A DNA stretch of 64,000 nt from Tumidithrix helvetica (GCF_965232925.1 NZ_CBDDRA010000001.1:1-64000); one strand, 5' to 3'; shown: positions 33,962 to 44,500, numbered from the stretch's first letter. Translations and numbers: made by a program. Notes: generated from the sequence alone by a model not told the origin.

Positions 33962-36838
33962 ATGCGCTCTCGTCTGAAATTAATTGGTGTTACTGCGATC
34001 GCGCTATCTCTCTCTTTCAGCCAAGTCTCTACCCTCTATCCCCTAGAACCTGCTTCTGCCCAAACAACACAAGAGCGCAAGCTAGTTTTAGCATTGAATG
34101 AATCGCTTAGGGAATTACTAGGGCCTGCTTCTGCCCAAACGACACTACTAAATCGTCAGGCAGAGGCAGATCGGCTGTTGCAGCAAGGGATTCAGCAAGC
34201 TTACATCAGTCAGTTTGAGGCAGCATTTCAATCATGGCAGCAAGCATTACAGATTTACCGAGCGATCGGCAACCGTCAGGGAGAAAGCTATGCGCTGGGA
34301 AATCTGGGAAACGTATACCAAGCCCTCGGCAAGTACGACAAAGCCATCGAGTACGCAGAGCAAGCCTTAGCGATTGCGCAGGAACTAAAAGACAAAAAGA
34401 GTGAGGGTACAGCGCTAGGAAATCTGGGAAACGCTTACTATTCCCTCGGCAGGTACGACAAAGCGATCGAGTACCAACTGCAAAGCTTAGCGATCGCGCG
34501 GGAAATCAAAGACAGACTGGGTGAGGGACAGTCGCTGGGAAATCTGGGAATTGCTTACAATGCCCTCGGCAAGTACGACAAAGCGATCGAGTACCAACTG
34601 CAAAGATTAGCGATCGCGCGGGAAATCAAAGACAGACTGGGTGAGGGACAGTCGCTGGGAAATCTGGGAAACGCTTACGATGACCTCGGCAAGTACGACA
34701 AAGCGATCGAGTACCAACTGCAAAGCTTAGCGATCGCGCGGGAAATCAAAGACAGACTGGGTGAGGGACAGTCGCTGGGAAATCTGGGAATTGCTTACCG
34801 AAACCTCGGCAAGTATGACAAAGCCATCGAGTACCAACTGCAAAGATTAGCGATCGCGCGGGAAATCAAAGACAGACTGGGTGAGGGCGCAGCGCTGGGA
34901 GGTCTGGGACTCACTTACTTTTATCTGGGTAAGTACGACAAAGCGATCGAGTACCAACTGCAAAGCTTAGCGATCGCGCGGGAAATCAAAAACAGACTGG
35001 GTGAGGGTACAACGCTGGGAAATCTCGGAATTGCTTACGATGCTCTCGGCAAGTACGACAAAGCGATCGAGTACCAACTGCAAAGATTAGCGATCGCGCA
35101 GGAAATCAAAGATAGGAAGGGTGAGGAACAGTCACTGGCAAATCTGGGAATTGCTTACCGAAACCTCGGCAAGTACGACAAAGCGATCGAGTACCAACTG
35201 CAAAGCTTAGCGATCACGCGGGAAATCAAAGACAGACTGGTTGAAGGCGCAGTGCTTGGAAATCTGGGAAACGCTTACATATACCTCGGCAAGTACGACA
35301 AAGCGATCGAGTACCAACTGCAAAGCTTAGCGATCACGCGGGAAATCAAGGATAGAGAAGGCGAAGGCAAAGCGCTCAACAATATCGGCTCTGTCTTGGC
35401 AACCCAAAAACAACCAGATCTTGCCATTCTCTTTTACAAACAATCCGTCAAAGTATGGGAGTCCATTCGCAAAGATATTCGCAAACTCGATAAATCGGAG
35501 CAAAAATCTTATTTAGAAACCGTCTCTGTTAGCTATCGTAGTCTCGTCGATCTCCTACTCCAACAAGGGCGAGTCACTGAAGCATTACAAGTTCTCGACT
35601 TGCTCAAAATCCAAGAACTCGAAGACTATCTCAAAAATGTCAAAGGAAACGATCGCACGGCAAAGGGAGTCGAACTTTTAGCGCCAGAGAAAGCGATGAG
35701 CGAACAGCTATCAGCTCTCAGCTATGAAAAGATTCCAGAACTCAACCGCCAACTTGCCAGCCAGATTCAGCAACTGCCAAAATCAGAAATCAACAAAGTT
35801 CCTGACTACTTACAAAAGCTACCAAAAGGAGCTGTCCTACTCTATCCCCTGATTCTCGAAGATCGTTTGGAACTGATCGTCTTCTCCGCCAATACCTTCC
35901 CCATCAACCGCACCGTTCCCATCAAAAAAGCCGATCTAGAGAAACTCGTTACAGATGTTCGCGCTGACTTGCGAGACTACACTTCCCTAGACATCAAAAA
36001 CTCTAGCCCCAAACTCTACGACATTCTGATCAAACCCATCGAAGCCGATCTCAAACAAGCCAACGCTACCACCATTCTCTATGCCCCTGACGGAATCCTG
36101 CGCTACATTCCCCTTGCTGCACTTTATGATGGCAAACAGTGGTTAGTAGAGAAATATCGCATCGATAACCTGATTGCCTATAGCCTCTTCGATCCAGATA
36201 GCAAACCTCAATCCAACATTCGTATCTTTGCAGGTGCATTTGGTGGTAAAAAAGGAGAAAACCGATTTGGAGTTGACGGATTGCCTGCCACCATTCCCGA
36301 AGTCGAAAACATTCAAACTTCATTCCCAAATACGACCAAGCTCATCGAGCAGGACTTCACAGCCCAAGCCAGCAAAGTAAAAGTTTCTGGTAATGCGATC
36401 GTCCACATCGCCACCCATGCTAAGTTTATATCGGGCAGCCCCTTAGATTCCTACGTGTTGTTTGGCGATGGCAGCAAAGTCACCCTAGCCGAGATTAATG
36501 ACTGGCAGCTCAAGGATGCCGATTTAGTCGTTCTCAGTGCCTGCGAGACAGGTGTAGGCAGCTTAGGCAATGGTGCGGAAATTCTCGGTTTTGGCTATCA
36601 GGTACAGCGTGCGGGGGCAAAGGCTTCGATCGCTTCTCTCTGGACGGTATCCGATGGCGGCACGCAGTTGTTAATGGAAGCGCTGTATAGCAATTTGCAA
36701 AAGGGAAATACCAGCATGTCAACTTCGCTCAGAGAGGCACAGCTCAGCATGATTCGCAGATCGGTAAAGCAGGGAGAGATTAACTTCAACCATCCCTATT
36801 ACTGGTCTGCTTTCGTCCTGATTGGGAATGGGCTGTAG
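33962..36838 (+). CDS. Secreted TPR-CHAT protease-like protein
   Basis: 958 residues with a strong Shine-Dalgarno (AGGAGG). The signal peptide ends near PASAQ, and that cleavage-like motif occurs twice (~30 and ~55) within a short duplicated stretch. Ten tetratricopeptide repeats of 40 residues (~108-475) follow, highly uniform with consensus LGKYDKAIEYQLQSLAIARE. A linker and a C-terminal CHAT domain (~660-958) complete the protein, with caspase-type dyad His in VHIATHAKF and Cys in VLSACETGVG. CHAT-TPR proteins are abundant in filamentous cyanobacteria; TPRs likely bind a partner that controls proteolysis. An export signal places it outside the cytosol. Confidence 0.85.
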   Translation: MRSRLKLIGVTAIALSLSFSQVSTLYPLEPASAQTTQERKLVLALNESLRELLGPASAQTTLLNRQAEADRLLQQGIQQAYISQFEAAFQSWQQALQIYRAIGNRQGESYALGNLGNVYQALGKYDKAIEYAEQALAIAQELKDKKSEGTALGNLGNAYYSLGRYDKAIEYQLQSLAIAREIKDRLGEGQSLGNLGIAYNALGKYDKAIEYQLQRLAIAREIKDRLGEGQSLGNLGNAYDDLGKYDKAIEYQLQSLAIAREIKDRLGEGQSLGNLGIAYRNLGKYDKAIEYQLQRLAIAREIKDRLGEGAALGGLGLTYFYLGKYDKAIEYQLQSLAIAREIKNRLGEGTTLGNLGIAYDALGKYDKAIEYQLQRLAIAQEIKDRKGEEQSLANLGIAYRNLGKYDKAIEYQLQSLAITREIKDRLVEGAVLGNLGNAYIYLGKYDKAIEYQLQSLAITREIKDREGEGKALNNIGSVLATQKQPDLAILFYKQSVKVWESIRKDIRKLDKSEQKSYLETVSVSYRSLVDLLLQQGRVTEALQVLDLLKIQELEDYLKNVKGNDRTAKGVELLAPEKAMSEQLSALSYEKIPELNRQLASQIQQLPKSEINKVPDYLQKLPKGAVLLYPLILEDRLELIVFSANTFPINRTVPIKKADLEKLVTDVRADLRDYTSLDIKNSSPKLYDILIKPIEADLKQANATTILYAPDGILRYIPLAALYDGKQWLVEKYRIDNLIAYSLFDPDSKPQSNIRIFAGAFGGKKGENRFGVDGLPATIPEVENIQTSFPNTTKLIEQDFTAQASKVKVSGNAIVHIATHAKFISGSPLDSYVLFGDGSKVTLAEINDWQLKDADLVVLSACETGVGSLGNGAEILGFGYQVQRAGAKASIASLWTVSDGGTQLLMEALYSNLQKGNTSMSTSLREAQLSMIRRSVKQGEINFNHPYYWSAFVLIGNGL
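34285..35380 (+). repeat. 120-bp tandem repeats encoding the TPRs
   Basis: Nine full copies plus a degenerate last one, nearly identical over long stretches, e.g. AAGTACGACAAAGCGATCGA in most units. In units 2-8 Ser and Arg alternate (LQSLAI / LQRLAI), so the real homogenising unit seems to be a 240-bp dimer. Most units carry one HIP1 site in the same place. Confidence 0.85.
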
Positions 36839-36858
36839 CTAACCTCAGTTCGGGTTAA

Positions 36859-38172
36859 TTACCCTTTACCCAAAACCAAATCTAAATTTCGCTGAGCCTT
36901 TGCCAAGGCTTCCTCTGGGGTACTCTTTTGTAACAGCGTTGCCTCGATCGCTCTGCCCACGCTCTCAGAAATACGCGGATAGTCGGGTGAGAGAGGACGG
37001 GTGCGCCCCGCCGACATTTGTTGCAAAAAGATACTTACCTCTGGTTGTTGCTCGATATATTTGGCATATTCCGCACTCTTCTGCGATTTGAGGTTGGTCG
37101 GTAAATAGCCTGTCTGGCTTGCCCATTCTGTCTGAAATGCTTCGCTCATGACAAACTCGGCAAATTTCCATGCGGCTGCTTCGCGTTCGGGAGAGCTTTT
37201 AAACAAAAACAGATTCTCTCCACCAATGGTAGTTGCCACGATGCGATCGCGTGGAATCGGCATCACGCCAAAATCAATTTTCTTTTTGGTCATAAACCGC
37301 AGCGCCCAAGAGCCGCTGATCTGCATGGCAACTTTCCCCGCGATAAAGTTGTCTTCTTCATAACCGCGCTCGGGCTGAGACAAAATTGCTGCATTTGATT
37401 TCACCAAGTCATCCCAAAGTTTCAGCGCTGTAGTTGCTTCGGGGGTATTTAACTGCGGCAGATCGCCCTTAACCAAATTGCCACCCGCACTCCATAAAAA
37501 GGGCGTCCAGATAAACACCGTAAACTCACCCTTGCCGAGGGGTAAAAAGATGCCGTGGCGATCGATGCGACCATCCCCATCAGTGTCGCGGGTTAGCTGT
37601 TGGGCAACTTGGCGCAACTCATCCCAAGTTTCGGGTAATTTTTTGATGCCCGCCGCCTCAAACAAACTGGGACGATAGTAAATGCCGATATTATTCACTC
37701 CAAACGGCACAGACCACAACCGATCTCTATACTGCATCGTCGGTAGCAGTCCTGGGTCGAGTTCGCTTGCCATAGGCGATCGCTTCAACAGGTCATCCAC
37801 AGGGCGAATGGCATCGAGTTCTACCAGTCGCCCTGTAATCATAGGGGAATACCACAGCAAATCTGGGGTGGCATTGCCGACCACAGCCGATAAAATCTTG
37901 GGAATTTGCTGATCGGGCTGTCCTGCATACACCGACTCCACAAAAATTTGGTTTTGGCTCTGGTTAAAGCGATCGACCAGTTTATTCACCACCTCGCGAT
38001 TGGTGGGCGGATTTACCCCCTGCCAAAACGTGAGATGAATTTTGCCATCTTGGACGGGTGCGCTACAACTTGCGAGTACCAAGCTAAATAGTAAAGCGAT
38101 CGCCCCCAAAGCAAAGCTAAGCAAGCGAAATCTCTCTTTAAAAACCATCAATATTGTGGGAATTCTATCCAT
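36859..38172 (-). CDS. ABC transporter solute-binding lipoprotein (sugar type)
   Basis: 437 residues, extracellular solute-binding family 1 (MalE-like). Lipoprotein signal with lipobox LASC at ~32-35; then IHLTFWQGVNPPTNREVV and WSVPFGVNNIGIYYRPSLFE, typical of carbohydrate-binding proteins. Captures a sugar or compatible solute in the periplasm. No permease or ATPase gene is adjacent, so partners lie elsewhere. A partial family B repeat end (CAGTTCGGGTTAA) lies just 3' of it at 36845-36857. The start may instead be ATG 38148. Confidence 0.85.
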   Translation of the reverse strand: MDRIPTILMVFKERFRLLSFALGAIALLFSLVLASCSAPVQDGKIHLTFWQGVNPPTNREVVNKLVDRFNQSQNQIFVESVYAGQPDQQIPKILSAVVGNATPDLLWYSPMITGRLVELDAIRPVDDLLKRSPMASELDPGLLPTMQYRDRLWSVPFGVNNIGIYYRPSLFEAAGIKKLPETWDELRQVAQQLTRDTDGDGRIDRHGIFLPLGKGEFTVFIWTPFLWSAGGNLVKGDLPQLNTPEATTALKLWDDLVKSNAAILSQPERGYEEDNFIAGKVAMQISGSWALRFMTKKKIDFGVMPIPRDRIVATTIGGENLFLFKSSPEREAAAWKFAEFVMSEAFQTEWASQTGYLPTNLKSQKSAEYAKYIEQQPEVSIFLQQMSAGRTRPLSPDYPRISESVGRAIEATLLQKSTPEEALAKAQRNLDLVLGKG

Positions 38173-38197
38173 GGGAATTTATAGGCAACTGCCATGC

Positions 38198-38297
38198 TAT
38201 AGCAATCCTAAATGAGTGCGTAGGGGCAATTCATGAATTGCCCCTACAAGTCTAGGCAGAACAAAGAATCTCTTATGTATCACATAGGATTGTTATA
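38198..38297. repeat. MITE-like element, family A copy 2 (100 bp)
   Basis: Terminal repeats TATAGCAATCCTA and TAGGATTGTTATA, with an internal palindrome GTAGGGGCAATTCA/TGAATTGCCCCTAC at 38220-38247, as in the copy at 25246-25341. It lies upstream of the ABC lipoprotein start. Confidence 0.8.
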
Positions 38298-38333
38298 CAA
38301 AAAAGCTGACAGCTAACTGCTAATGGCTCTATC

Positions 38334-38981
38334 CTAACAGCGTGTGGAGATCAGCGCGTAAAACGGATCGCTATTGCCTGCATTTAGCCATGATAGAAAG
38401 CCTGGCATCTGGGTTGTTTGGACGATCGCCTCTGGCTTGGTAAATCCTTGGGGCACGGAGGCAAAATAACTTTTTACCAACTGTAAATGACTGGCATCGG
38501 AACCATCGCGCCAAGCTTGAATTGCCTTTTGGTAAAACATGCGATTGGAGAAGCTGACGATCGCGATCCCACCAGGTTTGAGAATGCGATGGATTTCCGC
38601 AAAGATTGCCTCGGGATATTGGAGATACTGCACCGAGACGGTATTGAGCACCGCATCAAAGCTCCCATCCGCCAAGGGAAGTTGAGGATTTTGGTTGAGA
38701 TCTTGGACAAAGTAGCGATCGAGGCGAGGATTTCGTGCCAATTCCTCTTGGTTTAAACCATGCCCTTCCACATGGGCAAATTCCAAATCATCGGGCAAGT
38801 GCGACACCCAACTGCTCATCAGATCGAGAATCCGCGTCTGAGGGGTTAAGCGATCGCGATACAAATTGGTTAGTTGTTGAATAAAGCCATTGTCAACATG
38901 GGTAACAAAGCGGGGATATTCATAAAATAGCGCATCATCCGAAGTGTCTAATTTTGTGCGTTGATTAGGTTCTAGCTGCAT
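38334..38981 (-). CDS. SAM-dependent methyltransferase (class I)
   Basis: 215 residues. ILDLMSSWVSHLPDD is the SAM-binding loop, though the usual glycine-rich DLGCG is replaced. DGSFDAVLNTVSVQYLQYPE, ILKPGGIAIVSFSNRMFYQK and SYFASVPQGFTKPE are typical of a cyanobacterial Methyltransf_11 subgroup. Substrate unknown. Confidence 0.75.
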   Translation of the reverse strand: MQLEPNQRTKLDTSDDALFYEYPRFVTHVDNGFIQQLTNLYRDRLTPQTRILDLMSSWVSHLPDDLEFAHVEGHGLNQEELARNPRLDRYFVQDLNQNPQLPLADGSFDAVLNTVSVQYLQYPEAIFAEIHRILKPGGIAIVSFSNRMFYQKAIQAWRDGSDASHLQLVKSYFASVPQGFTKPEAIVQTTQMPGFLSWLNAGNSDPFYALISTRC

Positions 38982-39036
38982 AAAAAGGGCGATTGAAGCA
39001 AGATTACCTTCATCATACTTAGAAATTCCCTAGCTC

Positions 39037-39315
39037 TTATTCATCTCCCACACCTAACAGATTCTCTTTTGAAGTTTTGAGTTGCTGCCATAAAGCCTCG
39101 AGCTGCTGAAATGCTTCATGGGGTGAAATTTTACCACCTGTTTCTAAGGCGGTAATGTAACCAACTCGTTGTGAAAATTCTTGCAAGTTTGCATCAAACA
39201 CCAAATTTTCAGGTGTGCAATAACCAAGGTAGCGACGAGATGGGAACAGAAAATCCAATTTATCTCGCTGAGATTCTTGGGGTTTAGGTGCTTCAAATTC
39301 AAATTCTTCGTCCAT
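39037..39315 (-). CDS. Small conserved cyanobacterial protein (DUF7219-like)
   Basis: 92 residues. The core RRYLGYCTPENLVFDANLQE and RVGYITALETGGKISPHEAF matches a family widespread in cyanobacteria that I recall as DUF7219; function unknown. It lies 27 bases after the next small gene on the same strand, so the two may form an operon. Confidence 0.6.
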   Translation of the reverse strand: MDEEFEFEAPKPQESQRDKLDFLFPSRRYLGYCTPENLVFDANLQEFSQRVGYITALETGGKISPHEAFQQLEALWQQLKTSKENLLGVGDE

Positions 39316-39342
39316 TGTCGTCCCTCTTGCTCGTGCTTGCGA

Positions 39343-39561
39343 TTAATCTATTGGTTCTATTGAAGCCTCAACCCGTTCAAATTCATGTTCCTCTAAGGAG
39401 ATCAAAATTGTTTCGACAGCGCTATTTGTTCTATCTTCCATCAACTTAACCAACCAACGCCCTGACTCTTCCCTTGCATGGATATACCCATACACACCCT
39501 TGTAGTAAGGGTACTTTACCCTTACGCAATCTCCAACTCTACATATTTGGGATTTAATCAT
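39343..39561 (-). CDS. Small SH3/KOW-like protein, unknown function
   Basis: 72 residues starting MIKSQICRVGDCVRVKYPYY, followed by KGVYGYIHAREESGRWLVKL. The layout of short beta strands with a conserved glycine resembles a KOW or SH3-like barrel. Unrecognised. Probably co-transcribed with the DUF7219-like gene. Confidence 0.5.
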   Translation of the reverse strand: MIKSQICRVGDCVRVKYPYYKGVYGYIHAREESGRWLVKLMEDRTNSAVETILISLEEHEFERVEASIEPID

Positions 39562-39643
39562 AGCTAAATTAGCTCTTAACTAATCCTTAACCAAAAAACT
39601 AACCGATCTTCAATCTTGCTGTCAATCTGGATCAAACAAAATT

Positions 39644-39676
39644 GCGGTAGTCTGGGCGAAACGCCCAGACTACCGC
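39644..39676. repeat. Perfect 15-bp hairpin, likely terminator or dispersed repeat
   Basis: GCGGTAGTCTGGGCG / CGCCCAGACTACCGC with a 3-base loop (AAA). It is 75 bases 3' of the deoxyhypusine-synthase-like gene and could end its transcript. The sequence resembles dispersed GC-rich hairpins of cyanobacteria. Confidence 0.7.
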
Positions 39677-39751
39677 ACACTTTTCGCAGCTTTCTGAAAC
39701 AGATTCGCTCAACTGGTTTATCGCGTTAACGAACGCCCAAACCAATCGCGC

Positions 39752-40807
39752 TTATACTCCAACTGTTGCCAAAACTGGGCTGGGGACAGTCTTGTTAAAC
39801 AACTGTGCGAGTTGACGAGGGGCGCGATCGCACCAATTACGCTTGCCATAGGCATAGCCAGCGATCAAGGGCACAGCAAGGGTTGCTTCGGCAAATACCA
39901 TCTGTTCGGTGGCGATATCGACCTTGCCCCAAGAATGGGCTTCCCGTAGGGTTGAGCCAGACAATGCGCCATCGCGTTCGTCTGCCACGGTAACTTGAAC
40001 TGCATATTTATGCATGGCAGCCTCAAAACCAAGTAGCTCAGCAGCAACGACTGTGTCTTGGGCAAAGTTTTTAGGAACGCCACCACCGATCATCATCAAA
40101 CCCGTATGGGGTGAAGCGAGCTTGCATTGGGTAAGTTCGCGGAAATCGCGCACAGAGTCAATCGTGACATGGGACTCAGGAGAGTACCACTGATGGTGCA
40201 CCAAGCCAAAGCCAGCCGAGCAATCGCTAAAGGCAGGCACAAAGATTGGGACTTGATGTTCGTAAGCAGCCAACACGACAGAATGACGGTTCTTGGCGTT
40301 TTTATCTAGATAGGCACCCATTTCATAGATAAACTCGCGAGAAGAGTGCGGACGATGGGGAAGAGTTTCAGCAATTTCAGCGATCGTCATGTCGCAAATC
40401 CGCAGCTGATCTTCATCAATGTAGGTGTCGTAGATGCGATCGATGCGTTCTTCGCGCAAAACCTCATCATTGGCAAGAATATCGCCAACGTAATGATGAA
40501 ATCCTAAGGCTTCAAAGAAATCTTGATCGACGATGTTTGCGCCCGTAGACACGATCATGTCTACCATATTGTTTTCGATCAAATCGACAACAACCCCTTT
40601 CAGACCAGCACTAAATAGAGAACCAGCCAAACAAAGAATGATCGCGCAATCTTTGTCTTGAATCATCTGGTCGTAGATTTGAGCTGCACGACCCAAATTT
40701 CTGCCTTGAAAAGCTGTTTGTGCCATGGCATCGACTAAACCGACTACGTCATGAGCCTTGATGTCGATGTGTTTGACGGTTTGGTGCAATAGTTGTGCGC
40801 GCTTCAT
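39752..40807 (-). CDS. Deoxyhypusine synthase-like protein
   Basis: 351 residues from ATG 40807 (GAGGGT upstream). Belongs to the DHS family: NAD-binding stretches (CAIILCLAGSLFSAGLKGVV, DMIVSTGANIVDQDFFEALG), and the segment SGSTLREAHSWGKV, whose Lys aligns with the catalytic lysine of eukaryotic DHS. Bacteria lack eIF5A; bacterial members are thought to act on polyamines, for example homospermidine formation from spermidine or putrescine. The exact substrate is open. Confidence 0.85.
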   Translation of the reverse strand: MKRAQLLHQTVKHIDIKAHDVVGLVDAMAQTAFQGRNLGRAAQIYDQMIQDKDCAIILCLAGSLFSAGLKGVVVDLIENNMVDMIVSTGANIVDQDFFEALGFHHYVGDILANDEVLREERIDRIYDTYIDEDQLRICDMTIAEIAETLPHRPHSSREFIYEMGAYLDKNAKNRHSVVLAAYEHQVPIFVPAFSDCSAGFGLVHHQWYSPESHVTIDSVRDFRELTQCKLASPHTGLMMIGGGVPKNFAQDTVVAAELLGFEAAMHKYAVQVTVADERDGALSGSTLREAHSWGKVDIATEQMVFAEATLAVPLIAGYAYGKRNWCDRAPRQLAQLFNKTVPSPVLATVGV

Positions 40808-41588
40808 GGTTGGTGACCCTCTAAAAAAATAGCTCAAGTAAAATTTTGGACATTGGCATAGAGGCAAACCCTTTGACACAACTCAATTTCAGCATCCGCT
40901 CATCCAGCGATATTTGCTGAGTGAGGTTAGAGCATTTCGCAGCAGTTTGACAGGCAAAGTTTATTGACTCAGGGTTTTACCTAGAGCTAAAAAGTTTGCA
41001 TGGTATTGACATCACAGGTTAAAAGGCACAACTACATCACAAGGTGAGGTATGCAATGTAATTGCGAACTGAGGATGACAAAAACTACAAGACGCTAAAA
41101 TTTTGACGCTGAGAAAAGAGCGTTTAAGAGCAGTTGCTGTCTATTAAAATTTAAAAATTCTTGCCTTCTCACTAGAGAGAAGCGATCGACCTAGGCTGTT
41201 GACTGTAGAATAGCTAGATGGGCTTACAGAGTAGAAACCCAAAAGTATAGTCACAACCCTGATAGTTATCAGGTCGATCAGATTATACTGGGCCCCTCGC
41301 AGGCATCATCCCAAGAAAGTGCAGGATCGGATTGCCTTCTTTCATCTAACTTGATGTTTAGCTGCCAATCGCAGCCAATTATTAAGATTAATTTGTTCAA
41401 TTTTTATACAATAAAAACAACAAGTTAGCTACGATCATAGCACTAGTTTACAAATACAGCAAAATGGCGCTAGAGGATTTATCCCGTTTAGGTTTTACTA
41501 TATGTAGGAAGGCAGTGAGACATAACCCTACTTCTTAAGATTGACGCATCCATAAAAGCACTAAATCGTTAGTTATGAGGGGGTTGTC
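40808..41588. other. 781-bp intergenic region upstream of the chemoreceptor
   Basis: No credible protein-coding frame. Contains a folded segment (see 41184-41279), a small hairpin CTTCTC-ACTAGA-GAGAAG at 41165-41182, and an AT-rich stretch near 41390-41420 that may hold promoter elements. No tRNA, 6S RNA or tmRNA was recognised. Confidence 0.5.
41184..41279 (+). ncRNA. Candidate structured RNA (96 nt), orientation unproven
   Basis: Outer stem GATCGACCT (41184-41192) pairs with AGGTCGATC (41271-41279). Nested inside are GTTGACT with AGTCACAAC (two-base bulge) and TGGGCTT with GAAACCCA around an ACAGAGTA loop. An alternative hairpin CCTGATA-GT-TATCAGG would compete with the outer stem. It could be a small RNA or part of a long 5' leader of the chemoreceptor gene. 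Confidence 0.3.
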
Positions 41589-44500
41589 ATGATGACGACA
41601 CAGTTTCGGGAGGCTTTACAAGCATATGCAGAAGAACGGTATGAGGAAGCCATGCGCCAGTTTTCACAGTTACTGTATGAGGATCCGCGCAATCCCAAAC
41701 TACATATTTGGTTAGGTGCTACTTTTCGTAAAGCAGGCAAAATTGAGTATGCCAAGGTTCAGTATCAGCAAGTACTTACCTTAACCGATGACCCTAGCCT
41801 GCTCGAACTCGCGCAGACTTCTCTAACACAAATTCAAAAACAATCTTCAGACGATCAAACTACGATCGCAAAGGCAACCACAGCAAAAGTAGAGCAAACA
41901 TCCGATCGAACAACCGTAATAAAAGCTACTCTGGGAAATCTTCCGAGTAATAACCAAGTAAAGGTGCTTGCTGATATGGGTGCTGCCATCAACCCTAAGA
42001 CAAACGGACAGAAAATAAATACCATGACGACTTCCTCAGAAAGTGTTACTAAAAATGCAAACTCTGTTCCTGTGGATGTGGGATTAAATACGCAAGTGCT
42101 CTCGGTTCCTCCACCTATGCCGCCTCTAATGAAACAACCTCTTAAACCCAATACGCCTACCCCAAAACTGTTTAAAGATCAGCAAACAAAACAAGATCGG
42201 CAGAGCGAGCAGAGCAAAAGTAACCTGTCTAGCCAGCCCCCTCAAAGTCAGCTCGATCAAAACAAGAAAAATAAGAGTAATACCCAGTCATCTGCGGCGG
42301 ATTCGTCCAATCTTTCAGTCAAAATCCAAGAGATTGCCCATCAACCCGATCGCAACGGCGTTAACAAAGGCGTTGACAAAGGTGTTAACAAAGGCGTTAA
42401 CAAAGCAATAGCCTTGGATGATATGGCTGAACCTGCTGAGGAACCATCTCCTCCAATTAAATTTTCCTCGATTAAGCTAAAAATTACGGCTTGGGCGATC
42501 GCTCTGGCAACGATCCCAGCGATCGCGATCGGCATCTCAACCTATCAGTCTGGTAGTGCAAATTTTATCGCGCAGGTTAAGCAAACTAAAGCAGTTGAGG
42601 CAGCCAGTCTTGCTGATACGCTCAGTCGCTTTATGTTGAAACAATATGAAAACGTCAGCCTGCTCAGCACCCTATTTGTCTCAGGAGAAGTCAATAAAAC
42701 CCCACCTGCCAAGCCCCTAACGCCTGCCCAACAAAAACAAGCGATTAAAGATGCGTTAACCAATCGACTCAGCCTCTACAAACAGGCTAATGTAAACTTT
42801 GACAGTATTGCGGTTTTCGATCTTACAGGTAATTTACTGGCTCAGTCGGCAGGTACACCCACGCCCCACACGATCGATAAAGACTTTCTCAAACAAGTCC
42901 TAGCGGCAAATAGCCTCTTAATTAGTAAGCCTATTTTGACCGAGCAGGAATATGCGCTCGCTTTTGCTGTTCCCATTAAAGATCCGACCACACAAAAAGT
43001 GAGCACAATTTTGCAAGCTCGGATGCCGATCAAGAATTTACTAGAAAACCTGAAAGGCTCTGGAGTTAGTAATTTTTCGGTGGTCGATACTACGGGTAAG
43101 TATGTGGTGAGTACGGAGTCAGCTCGAACGGGGACAGATGCCACCGCAGATTTTACAAATTTGGCAGATCTGAGGGCAGATCGTCAGTCGAAAGAAACGA
43201 TTACCAACGAACGTAATTCTAGGTTGCTTGCCTATGCACCCGTACCAAAACTCGCAGCTACAGCCTTAGACTGGGACGTGTTAACCAGCACGGATAAAAA
43301 CAATGTCTTGGCTGCCAATCAAATGCTGCTGCTGGTAGCAGCGATTGGCATTGGTTTGACGCCTTTACTTGTAGGTACGATCGCCTACGCACTCTCAAAC
43401 CAACTCAGCACTCGCCTTAAAAACATCAATGGTGCGATCGATCAAATTTCGAAGGGTAAACTGAGAACGCGCTTGATTGTGACTGGGGATGATGAATTAG
43501 CTGAGCTATCCCTTAGCATCAACAAAATGACTGAGGAGTTTCAGACCATTCTCAAAAATCAGCATAAAGATAACGAGCGACTTCAACATCAGGTTTTACG
43601 ACTCTTCAAGACCCTAGTACAGCTAGCCAAAATTGATGAGACCCATCTAGATGTCTCCGATGAGTCGATCGGTGCCATGGTGAATAAGGTGCAATCTCAT
43701 ATGGCGCGAAAAGAAGCTGAAATCGTTCAGCATCGCCAAGAGAAAGAACTTTTCCACAAGCAATTAATGCAAATGGTTGCTGAGGTAAAGGATCTTTCAA
43801 AAGGAGATTTAACTGTTTCTGCGGGCATGGTTGAAGGAGATATGGCAGAGATCTCTACTTTCTTTAATGGTGTCATTGCAAATCTCAGGCAAATTGTCAG
43901 TCAAGTCAAAACCGCTGCTGCCCAAGTAAACCAATCGTTGGGGCACAATCAACATGCGATAACCCAGCTATCGGGTGAGGCGATCAAACAAGCTGAGCAA
44001 ATTTCACGCACCTTGAACTCCGTCCAACTGATGAATATGTCCGTTCAAACGGTTGTTCGGAACAGCAATCAAGCTACGGAAGTTGCCAATTATGCTTCTA
44101 ACAGCATCCAAGCAGGAAACCAAGCGATCGATTTGACCATGCAAGGGATTTTAAACCTGCGATCGACGGTAACAGCAACAGCCAAAAAAGTGAAGCGTTT
44201 GGGTGAATCATCTCAGCAAATTGCCAAAGTGGTATCGCTGATTAATGAAATTGCCGTACAGACCAACTTTCTGTCGATCAATGCCAGTCTTGAAGCTGCG
44301 CGAGCGGGTGAGCATGGTCAAGGCTTTGCTCTCGTCGCTGAGGAAGTGGGGACACTTGCGGCTAGATCTGCGGCAGCGATCAGAGAGGTCGAGCAGTTGA
44401 TTGGTAGCATTCAAGTTGAAACGAGCGAGGTGATGAATGCAATGGAATTGGGCACAAGCCAAGTTACTGAGGGAACTCAACTAGTTGAAGATGCTCAAAA

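Noticed and set aside
34285..35380. Regular 120-bp repeats could be taken for a CRISPR-like array
   Set aside because: They are in-frame TPR codons within one large open frame, with no unique spacers.
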